64,000 nt of DNA. Origin: Anastrepha obliqua. Its lineage: Eukaryota; Arthropoda; Insecta; Diptera; Tephritidae. Position numbers and translations under genes: made by a program. The notes below the pieces were generated by a model, which saw only the letters and a program-made list of their open reading frames with translations, did not search any database and was not told the origin of the DNA. Shown here piece after piece: positions 1 to 9,412 of the stretch. The stretch covers positions 46,660,001 through 46,724,000 of the forward strand of contig NC_072895.1 of assembly GCF_027943255.1 (NCBI RefSeq). The letters are read 5' to 3'. The number at the start of each line of letters is the position of its first letter. Positions within the stretch are counted from its first letter, which is position 1.

Positions 1-383
1 GAAAAACTCAACTCATTTGAATTTCATTCGTTCATTCGAAATGCCTTGACCCGAAATTTCTATTTCTCAGTCACTTAAATCACATCATTGCCAAATCTTA
101 TTTTTCATTCACCTTTGCTACGGACTTTATTGACGCAAACACTTTCAAATTACAATTTTCGTCGCACAGTGTGTGGCGTCTTCATCTAAGCTGAAGTCAA
201 AAATTGTAAACAGGCACTGATTTTAATGAAAGTTTAAACAATAAGATATGTAAAATATGATCAGAAGTGACCTACTACCACTTCTCTCTCGCGAAAGTTT
301 TCAAAATTATCCGATTTTTAATAAATTTGGGTGGCGTATTTGGTTTTGTTAAAAAAGTTAAATAGTTCTGAAATATAGTGAAG
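1..383. other. AT-rich sequence, possible promoter and 5' UTR of a host gene
   Basis: I see no open reading frame of note and no repeat. If the candidate exon at 384 is real, the last 100 bases or so would be its 5' untranslated region. There is no clear TATA box. Confidence 0.3.
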
Positions 384-395
384 ATGGCTTCGCAG
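384..395 (+). CDS. candidate first coding exon of an unidentified host gene
   Basis: The sequence GTGAAG precedes an ATG that reads Met-Ala-Ser-Gln and ends exactly at CAG followed by GTAAGC, a strong splice donor in phase 0. This is the usual look of a very short first coding exon in flies. A possible continuation begins at 753 after a weak AG and would read Arg-Glu-Ile-Ile-Arg-Ser-Trp-Lys in the same phase, staying open to about 860. A better acceptor, TTATGCAG at 732-739, gives the wrong phase. I do not recognise the protein. The call rests on signals only. Confidence 0.22.
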
Positions 396-861
396 GTAAG
401 CTCACACAAAATATGGCTTGCAGTCAAAACAATTGGCCTTTTCTCAAAAATTGCCCTCTTACGTCTACAATCTCTGAAAGCTTCAATTGAACTTCATAAA
501 GATTTTACAAACTAACCACCCATCTTCAGCGCTTAGAGTTTTATGGAATAGGATTTCTATCATATTTCTAAGCGCACTTAGCATATTTTCCTTTGTTTCC
601 ACTCATCAAACCACTTCCAATTTATAATACATCCTATCTTCTAACTATTGACAATGTTCAAAAGCAAGCTTATGCGATATTTTTTTAGCTTTCATTAGCC
701 TTTTTTCGATATTTGCACTTAATGCGTTTTCTTATGCAGTGATACTCATAAGCGGGAAATTATAAGATCATGGAAGAGAAAGTACGCACACAACCTCGAG
801 TCGCACGGGCTGGAAAAAGACAGAGGGTATGCGCCGCGAGTTTTCCACCAGCTCCTCAACT
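396..861 (+). other. intron-like stretch ending in a short open reading region
   Basis: Starting at the donor of the candidate exon, this stretch is AT-rich until about 740, where a pyrimidine run and CAG occur. From 741 to 860 one frame is open for about 40 codons, rich in Lys, Arg and His, up to the TA where the next mariner begins. It may be a host exon cut by the transposon, or part of the RTE-like LINE that follows. Confidence 0.2.
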
Positions 862-1812
862 TAAGGGTGATTTATTAGCTATTATCTTTTTAAAAAGTTG
901 GTTTAAACAGCTGACGCACGTTTCGTGTTTTGTTTCACTGTCAAACATCCTCATTTTGGTCCAAAATTTAACCATGAATCGTCTTACAAACGAACAACGC
1001 TTGCAAATCATTGAATTTTATTATGAAAATGCGTGTTCTGTTAAGAAAGTTTAAGATCCACTTTCTTATCGAAAAATTGTGTTCAGCGACGAAGCTCATT
1101 TTTGGATCAATGGATACATTAATAAGCAGAATTGTCGATTTTGGAGTGAAGATCAGCCAGAAGAATTGCAAGAGCTACCAATGTATCCAGAAAAGGTCAC
1201 AGTTTGGTGCGGTTTATAGCCTGGAGGTATCATTGGACCGTACTTCTTCAAAGATGCTGCGAATCGTAACGTAACTGCGCATGGTGAGCGCTACCGTGAA
1301 ATGATATCCAACCTTTTTTTTTTGCCCAAAATGCAAGAGCTTGACTTGCATGACATGTGGTTTCAGCAAGACGGTGCCACATGCCACACAGCACCCGTAA
1401 CAATGGACTTGTTGAGAGGCGATTTCGGTGAACATTTTAATTCACGTTCGGAACCTGTCAATTGGCCACCCACATCGTGCGATATAACGCCTTTAGATTA
1501 TTTTTTGGGGGACTATGTTAAAGCTCATGTCTATTCAGAGAAGCCTGCTTCAATTAACGCATTGGAAGAACAACATTAAAGCATTTATATGTGAGATACC
1601 GGCCCAACCATTGGAAAGAGTATGCCAAAATTGGACTAAGCGGATGGACCACTTGAAGCGCAGTCGCGGTCAACATTTGCATGAAATAATCTTCAAACAT
1701 TGAATTATATGGACTGTACTACCGATTTAAAGAAAAATTGCATGCCTTTTTCTGAATTTTACGCGTGTTTTTTTGAAGAACTTTCCTATAGCTCTTAAAA
1801 AATCATCCTTTA
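862..1812 (+). mobile_element. mariner/Tc1-type element with TA target duplications
   Basis: TA at 862-863 and TA at 1811-1812 flank imperfect inverted ends. The left end begins AGGGTGATTT and the right end, reversed, begins AAGGATGATTT; both then share a CTAT block followed by T- or A-rich sequence. The interior codes for a transposase on the + strand that is broken and internally deleted. It is a dead copy, and it directly abuts the RTE-like LINE remnant at 1813. Confidence 0.75.
974..1702 (+). pseudogene. mariner/Tc1 transposase, internally deleted and frameshifted
   Basis: The N-terminus (MNRLTNEQRLQIIEFYYEN) is the first helix of the helix-turn-helix DNA-binding domain. After Lys-Val at about 1052 the reading jumps to the catalytic region, so most of the DNA-binding domain is deleted. 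In the catalytic part I see IVFSDEAHFW (first Asp), FQQDGATCHT (second Asp) and a degenerate CDITPLDYFL (third acidic site). A TAG lies after TVWCGL, and a frameshift near 1570 moves the C-terminus (RVCQNWTKRMDHLKRS) into another frame. The protein once cut and joined DNA at TA sites; this copy cannot. Confidence 0.8.
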
Positions 1813-1980
1813 CAAGCTTAAGCTTGTTGGACGGCAGCACAATAAATGAGGTACCCATGTCTAAATACTTAAACTCCTTTATAACAAATATAGGAGAAGT
1901 TAATGAAGACATGCAGTATAAGGTTAAACAGGCATGGTTGAAATGGAAAACTCTAACCGGATTCTATGTGATAAAAGAAA
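1813..1980 (+). pseudogene. RTE-like LINE reverse transcriptase C-terminal fragment, left part
   Basis: The frame reads LLDGSTINEVPMSKYLNSF, then TNIGEVNEDMQYKVKQAWLK and TLTG. This matches the post-catalytic region of RTE-type LINE reverse transcriptases, where a KYLGS-like motif is followed by an AW.KW segment. Near 1965 a one-base shift is needed to read ILCDK. The fragment is cut at 1981 by a mariner and resumes at 2533. Family assignment is from remembered motifs. Confidence 0.6.
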
Positions 1981-2532
1981 TAAAGGGATTTCCAATAACT
2001 GGTGTTATCTATCGCTATCACGATTTTAATGATTAACGATTTTTTACGGCCCCGAATTGGATGGTATTGATCTGGACAACATTTATTTTCAACAAGACGG
2101 CGCTACGGGCCACACAAGCAACGAAACCATTGATCTTTTACGGGGAAAGTTTCCGGACCATGTAATCTCTCGAAGAGGTGATCAGAATTGGCCATCAAGA
2201 TCTTGTGATTTTACACCTTGTGACTTTTCTCTTTGAGGCCACGTGAAAGAAAAGGTCTACGCCAACAGGCCAGGGTCGATTCAAGACCTCAAAGATGCAA
2301 TTCGTGAGACAATCGAGGACATAGGGCAGCCACTTTGGAATTCGGTTATGGAAAATTTCATGAACAGGATATTGTCCTGTAAGAGTGGTCGTGGTGGTCA
2401 TTTGCCTGGTGTTATTTTCGATTATTAACGACTATTCCTCTTTATAATGAAATAAACATCCGATTATTTATATTAAAAAATAGTATTTTTCTTTGAATAT
2501 CAAAATAACACCTCTTATTGGAAAGCCCTTTA
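1981..2532 (+). mobile_element. short mariner/Tc1 element nested in an RTE-like LINE
   Basis: Left TA 1981-1982 and right TA 2531-2532 bound strong inverted repeats: AAAGGGATTTCCAATAA on the left and AAAGGGCTTTCCAATAA on the reversed right end, continuing to GGTGTTAT on both sides. The element is about 550 bp, far below a full mariner, so it is a deletion derivative. LINE coding sequence lies on both sides, which shows nested insertion. Confidence 0.85.
2042..2428 (+). pseudogene. mariner/Tc1 transposase, C-terminal half
   Basis: One frame reads from 2042 to the TAA at 2426 with one internal TGA at 2234. It contains IYFQQDGATGHT (second catalytic Asp) and SCDFTPCDFSL (third Asp region), then the C-terminal tail ending in GVIFDY. 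The DNA-binding domain and first catalytic Asp are missing, removed by an internal deletion between the left terminal repeat and 2040. The closest relative in this window is the deleted copy at 46069. Confidence 0.8.
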
Positions 2533-2760
2533 TATAAAGCTACCGTGTGTACTACTTTGGTATATGGAGTCAAATGCTGGCCTACAAAAAAATCTTACGA
2601 AGAAAAATTTCAAACAGTCTTAAAATCGCTCCGATCGGGCAAAAAATACGAGAAAGTTGTCTTCACTGTTATGGACATGCCCAGAGGAAGCCTGAATTAG
2701 ATATGACAAAAACGTATTAAGTATCGCCACTGCGCCAGGTCGACTAGATCGAAATAAATA
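2533..2760 (+). pseudogene. RTE-like LINE reverse transcriptase C-terminal fragment, right part
   Basis: Directly after the nested mariner the frame reads YKATVCTTLVYGVKCWPTKK, the usual RTE-type block in which VRPALLYG-ECW follows the AW.KW segment. A frameshift near 2610 then gives KIAPIGQKIRE and GHAQRKPELD, matching the family's conserved KIR..RLRW.GHV region. The reading decays after about 2700. About ten residues are missing at the insertion point, so the LINE was already damaged or lost sequence on mariner insertion. Confidence 0.6.
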
Positions 2761-3125
2761 GAAAATGATATGAAACGTGCTAACTTAAACACCGAGATGA
2801 GAGAGAATCGAAAAATCTGTAGATTACGTTCTAGGAGCGCTGACTCCCAGGGCAATAGGATTAAAGCAAGGCAGAAGAAGCAGGAAGAGAAAGTTATAAA
2901 AGTCCAAGTATATGTAGAGTTGATTACAGAAAAAGTTAATAACTTCTTAAATAAAAAAGTAAGAGCCTCCTAGCCAGCCTACAAAATAAGAATTCGAAAA
3001 AAATGTACTATATTTTTAAAATTCTTAGAAACGAACTTTTAATTTAAAAAGAAAAAGCTGTGAAATACCTCTCAGCTCCTTTTTAATAAGTGCATTTATG
3101 ATCGTATGATCTAAGTTACCACTAG
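2761..3125 (+). other. unassigned sequence with a short basic reading frame
   Basis: A 67-codon frame at 2770-2973 is rich in Lys, Arg and Gln and has no motif I recognise. It may be decayed LINE 3' sequence. The rest is AT-rich with no visible repeat. Confidence 0.25.
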
Positions 3126-3793
3126 CCTTTTTTGCATCGAATCGTTACGGGTGATGAAAAATGGATGTATTTCTCCAATCCCGGCCACAAGCCAAAAACA
3201 ACGGCCAAACCAAATCGCCTCGGCCGCAAAGCAATGCTGTGTTTTCTGAGATCAGCGTGGTATGATTTGGTACGAGCTATTAAAACCAAGTAAAACAGTT
3301 GACGGTGCACGCTACTAACGACAATTGGCCGATTTAAACAGCGCTATACACCGAAAACGCCCAGAATATGCCGATCGGCGTCACAAAGTAATTTTTCTTG
3401 ATAACAACACACCGCCACATCGAACAAGAGCGACACGGTAATTGATTGAGAGCGACCCGGTAATTGGTGGAGACGTACGATTGGGAACCGCTAGTGCATG
3501 TGGTTTACTCACCAGACTTGGCGCCTTCCGATTATCATTTGTTTGCATTGATGGGCCACGCACTTTCAGAGCAGCGCTTCAATTCTCACAAAGAAGCCAA
3601 AAAATGGCTCGATTATTGGTTTGCGGCCAAAGACGGCCAATTTTTTTGGCGCGGCATCCACAAATTGCCTAAGAGATGGGAAAAATGTGTCGCTAGCGAT
3701 GGCTATTATTTTGAAGATTAAATTTGTAACCATTTTTATGTTAATGAACGTTTGAAATTGAAAAAAGTGTCATTTCATAGGTATTTACTTAAT
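3126..3793 (+). pseudogene. Mos1-like mariner transposase, 5'-truncated, with right terminal repeat
   Basis: Reading starts abruptly at 3126 with PFLHRIVTGDEKWMYFSNPG (first Asp), so the DNA-binding half is gone. Downstream, FLDNNTPPH is a damaged second-Asp motif (usually HDNAPSH), and YSPDLAPSDYHLF at about 3510-3550 is the third Asp with its typical context. The tail FFWRGIHKLPKRWEKCVASD, with stop at 3719-3721, is typical of Mos1 relatives. Stops and a frameshift occur near 3255, 3320 and 3440. The sequence AGTGTCATTTCATAGGTATT at 3768-3787 resembles a mauritiana-type terminal repeat read backwards. Confidence 0.8.
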
Positions 3794-4043
3794 TACTATG
3801 TTTACTTATTAAAAAAAATCATGATAATAATGATAAATAAAAGATTTTCCCTAGCGTGTCGGAATGTCAGCTTTGTTTATTCTCGAAATTTTTAAATAGT
3901 TTTACTCATTATGCCTAATGACCACTTCGTAGCCATCCATAATAATGAATAATAAACAAATTTAACTTTAGCTAACCATTAAGTTTCACCAAAGAAAACC
4001 GTGAAATCCGTATTTTATTTTTTGTAAAACTACCCTCTCGACA

Positions 4044-4234
4044 TACCTTCTACTCAAATATGAACGAGACGTTATCAATAAAACGGTCCGCGGATGACAT
4101 ATGGCAAAAATAATTTTTTTGTTTTTTCGTAAGACTGTTATAAGCTTACATGGCAAATTTCAGCGTGATATGTTTCATAGTTTGTTTTCTGTGCTACTGT
4201 AAACAAGTCAAGCTCGAGTGTGTTCTTCGAATTT
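4044..4234 (+). repeat. left arm of 191-bp inverted repeat
   Basis: Pairs with 4791-4981 in reverse orientation; I count about eight mismatches. It contains, on the minus strand, a copy of the transposase C-terminus (LELDLFTVAQKTNYETYHAE). Confidence 0.9.
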
Positions 4235-4238
4235 AACG

Positions 4239-4887
4239 ATGGAAATTCAAGTTGAACAAAGAATTTGTTTGAAATTTTGTTATTCCAACTAAATTTCGGC
4301 TTCAGACGCCTTAAAAATGTTGCAGACAACCTATGGGGACTCTGCTCTATCGCGTGCACGTGTTTTCCAGTGGTACAAATCGTTCAAAGAGGGTCGTACA
4401 TCGGTTGAAAACTTGCCTCATGAACGTCGTCCAGCAACATCAGTAAACGACGAAAACATCGGAAAATTAAAGGAAATTGTGCTTGAAAATCGCACAAATC
4501 GCAAAATCGGTTAACGCTGAATATTATTTAGACGTTTTAAAGAGTTTGCGCGAGAACATTCGTCTTAAAAGGAAGGAATTGTGGGACAACAAGTCATGGT
4601 TCCTGCATCACGATAATGCACCAGCTCACGCATCACGTCTTGTTCGCGATTATTTGAACAAAAATAATGTTAATATCGTTCCGCAAGCACCGTATTCGCC
4701 TGATATGGCTCCATGTGACTTTTTCCTGTTTCCTAAGCTCAAGTTGCCGCTCCGTGGAAAACATTTTGAGACAATTGAAGTCATAAAAGAGAATTTGAAG
4801 AACACACTCGAGCTTGACTTGTTTACAGTAGCACAGAAAACAAACTATGTGACATATCATGCTGAAATTTGCCATGTAAGCTTATAA
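4239..4887 (+). pseudogene. mariner transposase, lacking the first catalytic Asp region
   Basis: From ATG 4239 the frame reads MEIQVEQRICLKFCY, then has a TAA, then SASDALKMLQTTYGDSALSR and RVFQWYKSFKEGRTSVENLP (helix-turn-helix domain). At about 4505 it jumps with a frame change to NAEYYLDVLKSLRENIRLKR, so the segment carrying the first catalytic Asp is deleted. WFLHHDNAPAHAS (second Asp) and YSPDMAPCDFFLFPKLKLPL (third Asp) are intact. Similar in type to the copy at 53423 but clearly another lineage. Confidence 0.82.
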
Positions 4888-4981
4888 CAGTCTTACTAAA
4901 AAACAAAAAAATTATTTTTGCCATATGTCATCCGCGGACCGTTTTATTGATAACGTCTCGTTCATATTTGAGCAGAAGTTA
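4791..4981 (-). repeat. right arm of 191-bp inverted repeat
   Basis: Reverse partner of 4044-4234. It overlaps the final codons and stop of the transposase reading frame and the 3' flank. Confidence 0.9.
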
Positions 4982-6396
4982 CAGCATCCTTCTTAACTTG
5001 GTCCTTCCATTTTACTTGACTCTGCTCATTTCATCATTGTCCATATATACTTATGACATAGTGAAAATATTCCTGTGGAAATCATAAAATATACCAAATT
5101 TTATGATTCAGTTGGAAAACAGCCACTTTTTTATTTTAGTGATTCACCTTAATGCACAATATTGTATATTTCTATAGCTAAATGTATGCTTTGACTCAGC
5201 AGCAGTGACCGCAAAATATTGGCTAGTCCCCCTTTTTATTGTACGACCATAAATTTTACCACAAATACTCCTAACAGAAAGCAATTGCTTATATACCGTT
5301 GAGCCGAACGTTATATGCCGCTTTTGTTTGTGTATATGTATAAGTATGTATATACATATATAGACATATTTATACTTACGCACCGCTATATGGCACATTT
5401 ATTTATTTATAAATAAAAAATAATCAGCAGCTGCGTACTTCTGCCTAACTATTAATATGCCAATGTACTTTTGCCCCCAGAAATATTATTGTGCTGCTCT
5501 TAAATTCTTTACTGGTTTTGCCTAAATTTTATCGTAATCTCCTTTAACCTGGATAGGTATTTGATAGTCAACATAAAATATCTGAAGGAGGAAGTAAATC
5601 AGCTTTTTGATGGCGTTATTTTCAGCATAATTTAAATAAAGAAAATGGCCACTAAGGCAGCAGAGAATATTAATTTAGCGCTATTTAAATTTCTTGTGTG
5701 TGAGTAAATTTTCAATTAAATAGTATTAAATGAAGACTCGTTAATGCATAATCAAAGTTGTCATCGCAGCAATGGTATGTCCGCAGACTAAAAAACTCCC
5801 CCTCGTTTGGAACCGTCGCCCATCCTGGAACCGCTTTCGCAATACTTTAGAGTGGCGTTCCTATCTTCCTCATTACAAGTTGGATGTTTGTATGTCTGCG
5901 CCCATGTCCCACTTTTTCTACAGAGAACCACAGATGATTTCCGCTCTGCTTAAAATCTTCTCGATAACATTTTCGGTGATTATGTAGCCGACTGCATTCT
6001 CCAATGTTCGACGTTCTTGTTCTCAACGCATGTATTGGAAAAATATTTGTTCGGCTCCATCTTTGGCTGCGTCACCGTATATGCTTTTGGAGTGTTCGCA
6101 TTTCCTTGTTTTGAATAGGTATTTCTGGAAATGCGCGCGCCTCTGATTGAGCGAGTCAAATAACAAATACGCGCGACACGAAAGGAAGTAATGGGAAATC
6201 GAAGACGACTCTAATGACAATACCGAGAGCTCGACCAAACGCTGGTATAAGTGCGTTACGGTTGTTGTATATTACTTTGTGAGTACTTTGAAGCGGATAA
6301 TAGCACTTTTGAGGAATAAACTTTATTTGAGTATTTGATTCCGGGAACTTTTTGCTCAAAGTGATATATAATTACTCGTGTACTGTGAAGGACTTG
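4982..6396. other. unassigned AT-rich sequence
   Basis: Several frames of 60-85 codons exist but none has a recognisable motif or looks coding. A short run of TATACATATATAG-type simple sequence lies at about 5335-5370. I see nothing else. Confidence 0.35.
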
Positions 6397-6565
6397 GTTT
6401 TTACATCCGAGTTGGGTGTTGGGTTCCTGACAGAAATACACTCGGAGATTTCCCATTGCCTGCCGAGGGGCGACTGCTATTAGAAAAAACGTTTTCTTCA
6501 TTTTGTTTTGTTTCACGGAGATCCAAAACTACGTACCCCGAATGGTAGTCACACAAGAAACTACG
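6397..6565 (-). repeat. tRNA-derived SINE, partial copy
   Basis: The block AAATACACTCGGAGATTTCC followed by CATTGCCTGCCGAGGGGCGA is shared with the SINE at 63460-63795 in the same orientation, followed by an AAAACG run and then CCGAATGGTAGTCAC, part of the tRNA-like head. The 3' half of the SINE is missing and the head is diverged. Confidence 0.75.
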
Positions 6566-6595
6566 TCAGTATAATTTCTTATTTTCCGGAAGATA

Positions 6596-7459
6596 TACAG
6601 GGTGAACGATATGAAGTGTTACCAACTTCACACTGCTTGTATCTGTAAGACAGCTCATGACATCAACGTCAAAATTGTTCTGACGACAGTTCAATATATT
6701 GTTTATAAGCTATCAAAAGCATTTGCGTCTCAGTTTGGTTGAATTTTTTTTTTCTCTGATGGAATTCAAGCGTAATAGTGTGATTGCGTTATATTTGGCT
6801 GGAAAATCACAACCAGCCATTGTTCGTGAGCTCAGTCACCTCAAAGGGAATAAAATGTTTGTGTATCGCACTATAAAACGTTACAATGATACTGGTAGCA
6901 TTGCAAAAAGCTACGGAGGTGGACCAAAAAAAACGCAACAACGCCAGAAATGGTTCGAAAAGTGAGGCTCGACTTGAACGAAATCCACGTCCAATTGGAA
7001 GAAAAATGGCCAAAGAACTGAAAATATCGCAAGACAGCATTCGACGCATATTGAAAAATGAACTCAAGGTCAAGGCTTACAAGTTCCAAAAAGCACACGA
7101 TCTTTCACCCCAGCAAAAAAAAGTTCGGTGCGAAAGAGCAGAGGAGTTGTTGCACTTGCAGAAACGTGACGAATTTCCTAACATTGTGTTTTCTGATGAA
7201 AAATATGTCCCAATTGAGCAGTTCATAAATATGCCAATATGGATGCGCTGAAAAAAGCGATTATACGAGAATGGGCCAAAATACCTCAAGATCATATTCA
7301 TGTAGCATGTAACTCATTTTTTGACCGTTTGAGGACTATAGTCAAGGCAAAAGGTGGTCATTTTTGAACAATTTTGTCATTGAAATCAAAAAAAACTAAT
7401 TTCACACAAAAAAGTTATGGTGTTTTGAATAAGTAACGCTTCATATCGTTCATCCTGTA
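6596..7459 (+). mobile_element. Tc3-like Tc1/mariner element, internally deleted
   Basis: TA 6596-6597 and TA 7458-7459 flank inverted ends: CAGGGTGAACGATATGAAGT on the left and CAGGATGAACGATATGAAGC on the reversed right, continuing GTTAC on both. The interior encodes a transposase with the catalytic core removed. Confidence 0.88.
6759..7367 (+). pseudogene. Tc3-like transposase lacking second and third catalytic residues
   Basis: MEFKRNSVIALYLAGKSQPA starts a helix-turn-helix domain. After YGGGPKKT a one-base shift near 6925 restores the frame, which continues with a second DNA-binding segment, including LKISQDSIRRILKNELKVKA. FPNIVFSDEKYVPIEQF carries the first catalytic Asp. Then the reading jumps to the C-terminal NMDALKKAIIREWAKIP and FDRLRTIVKAKGGHF with stop at 7365-7367. 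The loss of the second and third acidic residues makes it inactive, though the DNA-binding part is long. Confidence 0.8.
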
Positions 7460-7489
7460 CAATAATTGAAAAACTGTTTGTGTAGGTTT

Positions 7490-8400
7490 TTTCGGAATAC
7501 ATAATTATTCATAAATTTACAAAAGTTAAATTATTGCACCTGATTTATAACAAAAAAATGAAGAAAACAATAAAAAAGCCCCACGACAAAGGTATAAGTA
7601 AATAAATAACACAGGCCTGCAAAATCTCGCTTTTTTACAGCTTCTAAAACGTCTATGGGTGTTTCCTGAAGTTTTTTTTATGCTGAAAACGAATATGACC
7701 TTGAAAATTCTCCAGCACGTCAGGATTTTTGGCAGATTTTGGCCATTTTATAAATTTTTTTTTGAGCAAGGTAAAGTTTTTTTTAATTTTCTACAACGGC
7801 GTCGCAAAGTACTACTCTTTAGCATTAAGGTGCTTTTTTTTAAATATTTTTACGATTAATATAAAAAAAGTTATTCTATTTTGAATTGGAGACTTTTAGA
7901 TATGCAAATTCAACCTTTCTAACTCTCTAACGTCCCTGTAAAGGGCGAATTCAAAATAGTATAACTTTTTTTATATTACTTGCAAAGATATTTTTAAAAA
8001 TGGACCTTAAAGCTTAAGAGTAGTACTTTGCGATGCCGTTGTGGAAAATTAAAAAAAAATTTTACCTTGCTCAAAAAAAAGTTTTAAAAATGGCCAAAAT
8101 CTGCATTTTGTTACTATTTAACCTCAAATTGCCAAAAATCCTGACGTGCTGGAGAATTTTCATGTCATTTTCGTTTTCAGCACAAAAAAACCTTCAAGAA
8201 ACACCCATAGCCGTTTTAGAAACTATACCTCGCAGGACTGTGAAATATATCCGATACATTTTGGTACATAAGCTTTATTTTTACTTAATTTTAAAATGTG
8301 AAAAATTGATGTGTGATATAACTTTTTAATAATTTTTTTCGTAATCAGGACACCAAATTACAAAGTAATTAGTTAAAATTATCGAAAAAGTTGGCCTGTG
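7490..8400. repeat. large imperfect palindrome (foldback-like element)
   Basis: The left arm, best at 7638-7887, reads ACGTCTATGGGTGTTTCCTG, CTCCAGCACGTCAGGATTTT and so on. The right arm, 7948-8225, carries the reverse complement of each block in the opposite order. The innermost paired block is TATTTTGAATT, leaving a spacer of about 60 bp. Weaker pairing continues outward: CCTGATT at about 7538 pairs with AATCAGG at about 8345, and TTTTTTCGG near 7490 pairs with CGAAAAA near 8385. No coding frame is convincing. It could be a foldback transposon or a MITE derived from one. Confidence 0.8.
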
Positions 8401-9412
8401 TAATTTTTTTGATTTTAAGGCATTCCCGTAGAACTTAATTTTTGAAACAAATAAACTTTGTGAAGTTTTACTTTGAAAGCCACTTCATTAGTATTTATGT
8501 GAATACATTTTTCGTTTGTGTATATTTCACTAAATTAAAATTTGTGTGTGCTTTTCCTTGTGATTGTGCATATTTGTTTTTCACGGCTTTTCATCAGTAC
8601 CGTTTTTTACCAAACACAAATATTTCCAGGGGCCTTTGTTTGTTTTTTAGCCAAACGCAATAATGCAGGTTTTCGTAGCTAAAAGGAAACATGTTTTTGT
8701 ATTTTACCTTTTTCTTTGTTTCTCTTAATTCTGCGCCTTGTATGTATTCAAATTTAATTTTTCCTTTTCGTACAACATACAACATTAACTGTTTTGTTAT
8801 TAGTGATGCCGTGCACCCTTATTACTGATACGTTCCCATGCCGCAGCCCATTAGCCGTACCAAGTGCTCGTTCAGCGCACAAAGCTTCCTCGATGGCTTT
8901 ATTATAGCTTAATTTGGCTTGTATTAAGCGTTTGTGTTTATGTTTATAATCTTTTTACATTTTAAATTTTCCTTCCTTGTTGTTTGTTATCACTAATTTT
9001 GTAAAAGTACACATGAGAACATTTAAAATGGAATGGCAAATACAATGGCGACCCAGCTGGAAAATACAAGCTGTGATAGCTTGTAAAGATAAAAATTTAA
9101 ATCTATTAGAAAAGAGTACAATATTACGCTTAAACTTAGGCAAAAAATTTGTTTTTAAGGATTGAGAGTTAATATTTTTGAAAGTTGAGCCTCCGATACG
9201 GATGCTGATACATCTAAGGCTAACGAAATTGTTCAACGAAGTTCAGCTGATGGTCAAAAACCTCCTCCAATAGTTTGCTGAAATGAAGATTTTCTCTGTT
9301 GTTCGTTGATCCTACGACTAACACTCTCATTCTACTTATTTTCTCTTTACGGCGTGGTGTGACTGCAATAACATTTCATACTGAAAAAAATTCAGAAGGT
9401 GTGACCGGTAAC
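8401..9412. other. unassigned AT-rich sequence
   Basis: I see no convincing reading frame, terminal repeat or simple-sequence array here. Confidence 0.3.

Larger units (their letters stand above)
4044..4981 (+). mobile_element. mariner element with unusually long terminal inverted repeats
   Basis: TA 4044-4045 and TA 4980-4981 bound inverted arms of about 191 bp each. Between them lies a transposase gene missing its middle. Ordinary mariners have repeats near 28 bp. Here the right arm runs through the last 30 codons of the gene, so the left arm is a reversed copy of the gene's 3' end. The element is about 940 bp against about 1.3 kb for an intact mariner. Confidence 0.88.

Noticed and set aside
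6256..6516. 86-codon minus-strand frame
   Set aside because: It overlaps the SINE copy and has no motif.
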